11,346 nt of DNA from Acidocella sp. (GTDB lineage: Bacteria; Pseudomonadota; Alphaproteobacteria; Acetobacterales; Acetobacteraceae), in the NCBI GenBank assembly GCA_029077775.1, contig JAQNCU010000060.1, forward strand, positions 1-11,346, read 5' to 3'. Shown piece by piece: positions 6,706-11,346 of this stretch. Numbering within the stretch: position 1 is the first letter of the stretch; every line of letters starts with the position of its first letter. A program made the position numbers and the translations under genes. The notes beneath the pieces were generated by a model. It made no database searches. It had not been told where the DNA came from and saw only the letters and a program-made list of their open reading frames with translations.

Positions 6706-7407
6706 ATGTCTGAATTGTCACCTATCGGCCTTGGGCTGCCCGAACCGGATAGGTTCGGGCGGTCTTTTTTGATCGCGATGGCCATCGAGGTTGCGGCGAT
6801 TGCGGCACTCGGCCTGCATGCGCCACCGCCCGCATTGCCCGCAACGCCTGCGGTGGTGCGGCTGCAAATGCTCCCCCCCGCCCCTAAACCTGTCGCCAAA
6901 CTGCCGCCGCCCACCACACCGAAGCCGCCAACGCCGCCCGTGCCAGTCACGCCGCCGCTGCCAATGCCGCCACCGCCGCCACGGCCAACGCCGCAGCGCA
7001 TCATCAGGCACATTCCCCGCCCGGTGCGCCCGCCGCCGCCGGTAGACCCAACGCCGCCAATGCCGCAACTGGCCGCTATACCTGCAGCACCACCCCAGGC
7101 GCCGGTGATCAATGAGGACGCGATGACCCGCTACGCGGCCACCATCAGCGCCATTATCCAGTCCAACCTCGAAGTTCCGGACCAGCTGGTGAGTGAGGGC
7201 ATTACGGGGCAATGCATGATCGCATTCACGTTGGCGCCCGACGGCACGATCCTCAGCGCCAGCGTCATCAGCCCGAGCGGCATTGCCGCCGTGAACGATG
7301 CCGCCCTCGCCGCCCTGCGGGCCTCACATCTGCCCGCCTTCCTGCCCGGTATGCCGACCGGGCCGCATAAATTCACCCTGCCTGTGCGTGAGAGCGGGAG
7401 CGGGTAG
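6706..7407 (+). CDS. TonB-family energy transducer
   Basis: The protein has 233 residues with the three-part TonB layout. A short cytoplasmic N-terminus precedes one transmembrane segment (about 20-38, SFLIAMAIEVAAIAALGLH). A strongly proline-rich periplasmic linker (about 40-135, many PP, KPP and TPP units) follows. The C-terminal domain (about 136-230) contains the TonB_C features GQCMIAFTLAPDGTILSASV and the conserved pattern of alternating strands and a helix. It would carry proton-motive energy from ExbB/ExbD to an outer-membrane receptor, most likely the one encoded just upstream. No exbB or exbD lies in the window. In E. coli TonB the transmembrane motif is SxxxH; the aligned positions here read A24 and E28, so the functional histidine is replaced by another protonatable residue. 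The ATG at 6706 has no clear ribosome site and probably depends on coupling with the receptor gene. Its 3' end converges on pgmG with a 17-bp gap. Confidence 0.9.
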   Translation: MSELSPIGLGLPEPDRFGRSFLIAMAIEVAAIAALGLHAPPPALPATPAVVRLQMLPPAPKPVAKLPPPTTPKPPTPPVPVTPPLPMPPPPPRPTPQRIIRHIPRPVRPPPPVDPTPPMPQLAAIPAAPPQAPVINEDAMTRYAATISAIIQSNLEVPDQLVSEGITGQCMIAFTLAPDGTILSASVISPSGIAAVNDAALAALRASHLPAFLPGMPTGPHKFTLPVRESGSG

Positions 7408-7424
7408 GGGCGATCGGGTATTTT

Positions 7425-8828
7425 TTAATGCCCGGCATTGGTCCCGGAGAAATCCGGGGCGAGGCCGGAGGCGGCGAGTTGGCCGGCGAGTTCTGATTTC
7501 AGCCGCGATAAACCGGATTCTGACGTGCTTTCCGCCCGCGCGACGAGTACGGCCTGGGTGTTCGAGGCGCGTAAGAGCCACCAGCCATCGGGCGTTGTCA
7601 CGCGCACACCGTCAGTATCCGAGGTTTTCTGGCCGCTGGCTTTCAGGCGTGCCGCAACCTCGGCCACCACCGCGAATTTCCGGTCCTCGGCGCAGTCGAA
7701 CCGCAATTCGGGCGTGTTTAAAACTTTGGGCAGGCTGTCATGGAAATCCGAGACCGAATGGGGGGAGCGGGCGATCACGCCGAGCACGCGGATGGCGGCG
7801 TAGAGCGCGTCATCGAACCCGTACCATTTATCGTTATAGAAGATATGCCCGGACATCTCACCCGCCAGCGGCGCGCCGGTTTCGGCCATTTTGGATTTGA
7901 TCAGGCTGTGCCCGGTTTTCCACATCAAAGGCTTGCCGCCCGCGCGGGCGATTTCATCGAACAAAATCTGGCTGGCTTTGACATCGGCGATGATGGTGGC
8001 GCCAGGGTGGGTGCGCAGCACGTCCCGCGCCATAAGGATGAGGAACTGGTCGCCGAACAAGATGTTGCCTGTGTTATCGACCAGGCCGATGCGGTCGGCG
8101 TCACCGTCGAACGCGACACCGACATCGGCCCCGGTTTTTTTAACGGCCGAGATGAGCTGTTCAAGGTTTTTCGGCACGGTCGGGTCGGGGTGATGGGCGG
8201 GGAAATTACCGTCGATCACGCCGTTCAATACGGTGTGTTTGCCGGGCAGTTTTTTCAGCAATTTGCCGAGCACGTCACCGGCGGCGCCATTGCCGTTATC
8301 CCACACGATGTTGAGCGGACGCTCGCCGTCCCAATCCTGCATCAGGCGGGACACATAAGAGTCTGATACATCCTTATGGGCGAGCGTACCGGGGGCTTGC
8401 GGCGTGACCTCGCCCCGTGCGGCGCGGGCGCCGAGGGTGAGGATGTCTTTGCCGAAAAAGGGCTTTTTGCCCTTCATCATTTTAAAGCCATTATAATTGG
8501 CGGGGTTGTGGCTGCCGGTGACCATCACCGCGCCATCCGTGGGCTCGGTGAAGGCGGCGTAATACAGCATCGGGGTGGGGCCTTCACCGATGCTGAGCAC
8601 AGCGGCCCCGCTGGCCATCAGCCCCCGGATCAGCGCGTCTTCAAGCATCGGCGAGGAGAGCCGTCCGTCCCGCCCGACGGCGACGGATTTGCCGCCGGCC
8701 TCAATGATGATCGAGGCGAAAACCCGGCCGATGGCAAAGGCGTCCGCGGCGGTGAGGGTTTCCCCCACGATGCCGCGAATGTCGTATTCGCGCAGGCTGG
8801 TGGTCTGGAATTCATGTTTGAATGTCAT
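7425..8828 (-). CDS. pgmG: Phosphoglucomutase/phosphomannomutase
   Basis: This 467-residue alpha-D-phosphohexomutase interconverts hexose 6- and 1-phosphates in the cytoplasm, supplying glucose 1-phosphate and possibly mannose 1-phosphate for sugar nucleotides. The visible signatures are REYDIRG (13-19), the phosphoserine loop TGSHNP with active Ser106, the Mg-binding loop DGDADR (241-246), the sugar-binding loop GEMSGH (323-328) and the phosphate-binding loop RASNTQ (420-425). The full length and all four domains appear intact. It resembles the PgmG/AlgC type that accepts both glucose and mannose phosphates. The choice of symbol is from memory of the alphaproteobacterial form, and substrate preference is not proven. 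It begins at ATG 8828, nine bases after the galU stop, with only a weak ribosome site, so it is very probably the second gene of a galU-pgmG operon. It ends convergently with the TonB-like gene. Confidence 0.95.
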   Translation of the reverse strand: MTFKHEFQTTSLREYDIRGIVGETLTAADAFAIGRVFASIIIEAGGKSVAVGRDGRLSSPMLEDALIRGLMASGAAVLSIGEGPTPMLYYAAFTEPTDGAVMVTGSHNPANYNGFKMMKGKKPFFGKDILTLGARAARGEVTPQAPGTLAHKDVSDSYVSRLMQDWDGERPLNIVWDNGNGAAGDVLGKLLKKLPGKHTVLNGVIDGNFPAHHPDPTVPKNLEQLISAVKKTGADVGVAFDGDADRIGLVDNTGNILFGDQFLILMARDVLRTHPGATIIADVKASQILFDEIARAGGKPLMWKTGHSLIKSKMAETGAPLAGEMSGHIFYNDKWYGFDDALYAAIRVLGVIARSPHSVSDFHDSLPKVLNTPELRFDCAEDRKFAVVAEVAARLKASGQKTSDTDGVRVTTPDGWWLLRASNTQAVLVARAESTSESGLSRLKSELAGQLAASGLAPDFSGTNAGH

Positions 8829-8837
8829 GGTACGGAC

Positions 8838-9713
8838 TCAGGCGTTGATATATTTTTTAAGGAATTCGCGAACCGCCGGGCCGAGATCCGGGCGGGCCAG
8901 GGCGAAGGCGATCTGGGCTTCGAGGAATCCCGCTTTGTCGCCGCAATCAAACCGCTGGCCCTCGAATTTCAGGCCGTGGAACGGCGCATGGCCGATCATT
9001 TTGGCCATCGCGTCGGTCAGCTGAACCTCGTTGCCTGCCCCGCGCTCCATCATCGAGAGGAACTCCACGACCTCAGGCAGCAGGATATAGCGCCCGATGA
9101 TCGACAGGTTCGAGGGTGCGTCCGCCGGGTCGGGTTTTTCCACCAGCCCCTCGACCTCGACCCGATTGGCGGTCGTCGCGCCGATTTTAAGGATGCCGTA
9201 GCGGTTGGTTTGTTCATGCGGAACCTCGGTCACCGCCACCACATTGCCGCCGGTCTCATGATAGACATCGGCAAGTTGTTGCAGGCACGGGGTCTGGCTG
9301 AGCACGAGGTCATCAGGCAGCAAAATCGCGAAAGGATCTTGCCCGATAAAGCTGCGCGCGCACCATATGGCGTGGCCAAGCCCGAGCGGCACCTGCTGGC
9401 GGACGGTGGTGATGGAGCCGGGCGGCATGGCCTCAGAGCGCAACAACATGAGCGCCTCGCGCTTGGACCGCTCAGCCAGGGTTGCCTCAAGCTCGAAGGC
9501 GATGTCGAAATGGTCGATGAGGGCGGTTTTGCCGCGCCCGGTGACCATGCAGAATTGCTCGATCCCGGCGGCGCGGGCTTCATCGACCGCGTATTGGATG
9601 AGCGGCTTATCGACGACGGGGAGCATTTCCTTGGGCATCGCCTTGGTGGCGGGGAGGAACCTGGTGCCGAGCCCGGCGACAGGGAGCACGGCTTTACGCA
9701 ATCTTTTGACCAA
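8838..9713 (-). CDS. galU: UTP-glucose-1-phosphate uridylyltransferase, TTG start
   Basis: The protein has 291 residues, the normal GalU length. It makes UDP-glucose and pyrophosphate from UTP and glucose 1-phosphate. The nucleotide-binding signature is at about 8-32 (AVLPVAGLGTRFLPATK, then PKEMLP). LPDD is at 132-135, VEKP is at 191-194, and GNEVQLTDAM and the C-terminal FDCGDK segment are present, all as in bacterial GalU. The start is a TTG at 9713, giving MVKRLRKAVLPV. GGAG at 9723-9726 lies nine bases upstream, and no ATG sits near the conserved N-terminus. The open frame continues to 10022, but that extension overlaps the divergent SDR gene and is not conserved-looking. It heads the galU-pgmG operon. 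UDP-glucose would feed exopolysaccharide, cellulose, lipopolysaccharide or glycolipid synthesis. Confidence 0.96.
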   Translation of the reverse strand: MVKRLRKAVLPVAGLGTRFLPATKAMPKEMLPVVDKPLIQYAVDEARAAGIEQFCMVTGRGKTALIDHFDIAFELEATLAERSKREALMLLRSEAMPPGSITTVRQQVPLGLGHAIWCARSFIGQDPFAILLPDDLVLSQTPCLQQLADVYHETGGNVVAVTEVPHEQTNRYGILKIGATTANRVEVEGLVEKPDPADAPSNLSIIGRYILLPEVVEFLSMMERGAGNEVQLTDAMAKMIGHAPFHGLKFEGQRFDCGDKAGFLEAQIAFALARPDLGPAVREFLKKYINA

Positions 9714-9722
9714 GGAAAATAT

Positions 9723-9726
9723 CTCC
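9723..9726 (-). promoter_or_regulatory. Ribosome binding site that fixes the galU TTG start
   Basis: On the minus strand GGAG, within CAGGAGA, lies nine bases before the TTG at 9713. It decides for the 291-residue form over the much longer open frame. Confidence 0.75.
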
Positions 9727-9770
9727 TGAGGGGCTAGAGCGGGAGCGTTTTGGTGTGCTTTGGGTCGCAG

Positions 9771-9806
9771 CGCAAGGCTTAAATGGGCGTTCAAATGCGC
9801 CTTGCG
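9771..9806. promoter_or_regulatory. 8-bp inverted repeat in the galU/SDR divergent region
   Basis: CGCAAGGC (9771-9778) and GCCTTGCG (9799-9806) are exact inverted copies around a 20-base centre. The arm centres are 28 bp apart, close to three helical turns. They lie midway between the divergent galU and SDR starts, so they could be an operator for a dimeric or tetrameric regulator. No T run follows either arm, so it is not an intrinsic terminator. Function is inferred from position and symmetry only. Confidence 0.4.
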
Positions 9807-9837
9807 GAATTGGGGGCAGGGCCGACATGATGCAAGC

Positions 9838-10509
9838 ATGGTATTGTCGTTGGTGTTTGGCTCGTCCGGGGGCATTGGTGGGGCGTTGGTGGCGGCAATC
9901 GGCCCTGGGGCGGTGGGGTTTTCACGCGCGGGCACGCCGCCCTTCGACATTACAGACGAGGCCTCAGTGGCGGCGGCGGCGGCGCGTGTGCGCGGGCTGG
10001 GTGAACCGCCCGGATTGATCATTGTGGCAACGGGTATGCTGCATGGGCAGGGTGTGATGCCCGAGAAAACCTATGCCGCGATCACGCCCGAGACCCTGGC
10101 GCGGTATTTCGCCATAAATGCGATTGGCCCGGCGCTGATCATGAAGCATTTCCTGCCATTATTGCCAAAGGCCGAGGAGGCGCGGTTTGCCGTGCTGTCG
10201 GCACGGGTGGGAAGCATCACGGATAACGCAATTGGCGGTTGGTATGGCTACCGGGCGGCCAAGGCGGCGCTGAACCAGTTGCTGCGCAGTGCCGCGATCG
10301 AATTACAACGCACGAGGCCGCTCTCAGTCTGTGTGGCCTTGCATCCGGGCACGGTGGCGAGCAATCTTTCAGCGCCGTTTGCAAAAGCCGGGTTGCAGGT
10401 GCGCCCGCCAGCCTGTGCGGCGGCGGATTTGTTGGGCGTGCTGAACGGGCTTGGGCCCGCCGATACGGGGATGTTTTACGCCTATGACGGCACAAAAATT
10501 CCCTGGTAG
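9838..10509 (+). CDS. Short-chain dehydrogenase/reductase (SDR), C-factor-like
   Basis: The protein has 223 residues and a Rossmann fold. The cofactor-binding glycine motif is GSSGGIG (8-14), the catalytic Asn is N94 in FAINAIG, the catalytic Ser is probably S121 in VLSARVG, and the YxxxK pair is Y138/K142 in GYRAAKAALNQ. The usual NNAG motif is replaced by ATGM (64-67). Its compact size and the HPGTVASNLSAPF segment resemble the CsgA/C-factor-like and YciK-like SDR group, which uses NAD(P)H; the substrate is unknown. I chose ATG 9838 because it starts directly at the first beta strand (MVLSLVFGSS). An upstream TTG at 9760 would add 26 residues of no recognisable character. There is no strong ribosome site. 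It is divergent from galU, and its 3' end overlaps the convergent MFS gene by 28 bp. Confidence 0.9.
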   Translation: MVLSLVFGSSGGIGGALVAAIGPGAVGFSRAGTPPFDITDEASVAAAAARVRGLGEPPGLIIVATGMLHGQGVMPEKTYAAITPETLARYFAINAIGPALIMKHFLPLLPKAEEARFAVLSARVGSITDNAIGGWYGYRAAKAALNQLLRSAAIELQRTRPLSVCVALHPGTVASNLSAPFAKAGLQVRPPACAAADLLGVLNGLGPADTGMFYAYDGTKIPW

Positions 10510-11346
10510 CGCCAGATCCAGGCGGCGATGGCCGCGTTTGCCATGGCGAGGATGAGCAAAATGGCGGGCGCGCGTAAACCGGCGGCATAAAGGGCGGCGG
10601 TCAGCCCGGCGGCGGCGACACTGGCGAGCGCGTTGACCACGTTGTTCGCGCCAATCATGCGCGCCCGGTGGCTGGGGGCGGCATATTTTTGGAGCCGCAC
10701 ATAAAGCGGTACCGAGAAGGCCCCCCCGCAGACCGCGAGCAGCAACAGGTCCGCCAACAAATGCCAGCCCGCCAGGCTTGCCAGCAGGCCGGACAGGCTG
10801 GGCAGCGCCGGGGCCGTGCGGCCTGTGAGCGCGAAATCCGCCGTGAACACCGTAACCGCGAGCCCGGAAACTGCGACCGGGGTGAGCGTGCTGGCGCGAT
10901 GGCCAAACCGCGCGATGGCCAATGAGCCGATGCCGATGCCGATGGCGAACACACCGAACATGGCGGACACCACATGGGCGCTGGCGTGCAACTGGTCATG
11001 CGCGAGGACGGGAAATTCAGCGAGCAGGCTGGCCCCCAGGGCCCAGAACCAGCTGATCCCGAGAATCGCGAACCAGACCGGGCGGTTGGAACGTGCCTCG
11101 GTCAGTAATGTGGTGATCTCGGCTGGCAGGTTCCAACGCAGCCGGAGCCCCGGCTGGGCGGCGGGTACAGGGGGGATTTTATGCGAAAACACAATGCCCA
11201 GTCCGGCGATGAACAGGCCGAGACCGGCGGTGAGTGCCGCGCCATGGGAGGTGGTGATGAGCGCGCTGCCCGCCAGCGTGCCGAGCAGGATGCCGATAAA
11301 GGTGCCAGCCTCGATGAGGCCGTTGCCCGCGACAAGGTCCGCCGGG
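10482..11346 (-). CDS. MFS transporter, LplT-like (partial, N-terminus beyond right edge)
   Basis: The reading frame is open from the right edge to a TAG at 10482-10484, giving 287 residues of a larger protein, so the start is outside the window. A GTG at 11192 is internal and not a likely start, because the frame upstream encodes membrane helices. About eight hydrophobic helices can be seen, consistent with the C-terminal two-thirds of a 12-helix major facilitator. The segment LVAGNGLIEAGTFIGILLGT and the loop ARFGHRAST resemble the lysophospholipid transporter LplT and the MFS half of bifunctional MFS/acyltransferase proteins. No acyltransferase domain follows, as the protein ends WRYQGIFVPS. 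Transport of lysophospholipid is a guess from resemblance; another MFS substrate is possible. It converges on the SDR gene with overlapping 3' ends. Confidence 0.85.
   Translation of the reverse strand, partial: PADLVAGNGLIEAGTFIGILLGTLAGSALITTSHGAALTAGLGLFIAGLGIVFSHKIPPVPAAQPGLRLRWNLPAEITTLLTEARSNRPVWFAILGISWFWALGASLLAEFPVLAHDQLHASAHVVSAMFGVFAIGIGIGSLAIARFGHRASTLTPVAVSGLAVTVFTADFALTGRTAPALPSLSGLLASLAGWHLLADLLLLAVCGGAFSVPLYVRLQKYAAPSHRARMIGANNVVNALASVAAAGLTAALYAAGLRAPAILLILAMANAAIAAWIWRYQGIFVPS

Noticed and set aside
7408..7424. Intrinsic terminator between the TonB-like gene and pgmG
   Set aside because: There is a T run, but only about 4 bp could pair (CGGG with CCCG) and the right arm lies in pgmG coding sequence.
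8376..9737. Long plus-strand open frame of 453 codons
   Set aside because: It lies antisense to pgmG and galU, both of which show full family motifs. Its composition is that expected of the opposite strand of GC-rich genes and it shows no recognisable domain.
9760..9837. Upstream TTG start for the SDR gene
   Set aside because: The added 26 residues do not resemble an SDR, whereas ATG 9838 begins exactly at the first Rossmann strand.
9714..10022. 103-residue N-terminal extension of GalU
   Set aside because: It is antisense to the SDR gene and not GalU-like, and the TTG at 9713 has a good ribosome site directly before the conserved N-terminus.

Overview
The window looks like chromosomal core DNA of a GC-rich alphaproteobacterium, most likely of the family Acetobacteraceae (an Acidocella/Acidiphilium-like acidophile would fit). 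I infer this from protein character, the Suv3-type helicase - S4 protein - FdxA - CarD gene order, and the style of the short repeats at the left edge. I ran no database search, so the taxonomy is inference. Ten genes cover almost the whole window. No tRNA, rRNA, insertion sequence, CRISPR array or phage gene is visible.

Layout. Positions 1-212 are non-coding and structured: an A/T-stem hairpin, a plausible plus-strand promoter and two copies of a 29-bp GC-rich hairpin repeat 39 bp apart. Positions 213-4316 hold a four-gene minus-strand cluster. In transcription order it encodes a Suv3-like DExH RNA helicase, an HSP15-like S4 RNA-binding protein, the seven-iron ferredoxin FdxA, and a CarD/CdnL-type RNA polymerase-binding regulator with a long Lys/Ala/Pro tail. 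The S4 gene has no ATG, GTG or TTG that keeps its domain whole. Its best start is a CTG overlapping the helicase TGA inside a stem-loop. A good promoter candidate between fdxA and carD suggests that carD is also transcribed separately.

A 142-bp divergent region separates this cluster from a plus-strand pair at 4459-7407: a TonB-dependent outer-membrane receptor followed three bases later by a TonB-family energy transducer, probably its dedicated partner. Convergent to it on the minus strand (7425-9713) is a galU-pgmG operon, which would convert glucose 6-phosphate to glucose 1-phosphate and then UDP-glucose for polysaccharide or envelope synthesis. A small SDR oxidoreductase (9838-10509, plus) diverges from galU across a 124-bp gap containing an 8-bp inverted repeat. 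Its 3' end overlaps the 3' end of a convergent, LplT-like MFS transporter gene that runs off the right edge.

I see no clear new multi-gene system. The most unusual points are the CTG-initiated S4 gene in its stem-loop, the TonB-like protein whose expected transmembrane histidine is a glutamate, the CarD tail, and the repeats with a possible small transcript at the left edge.
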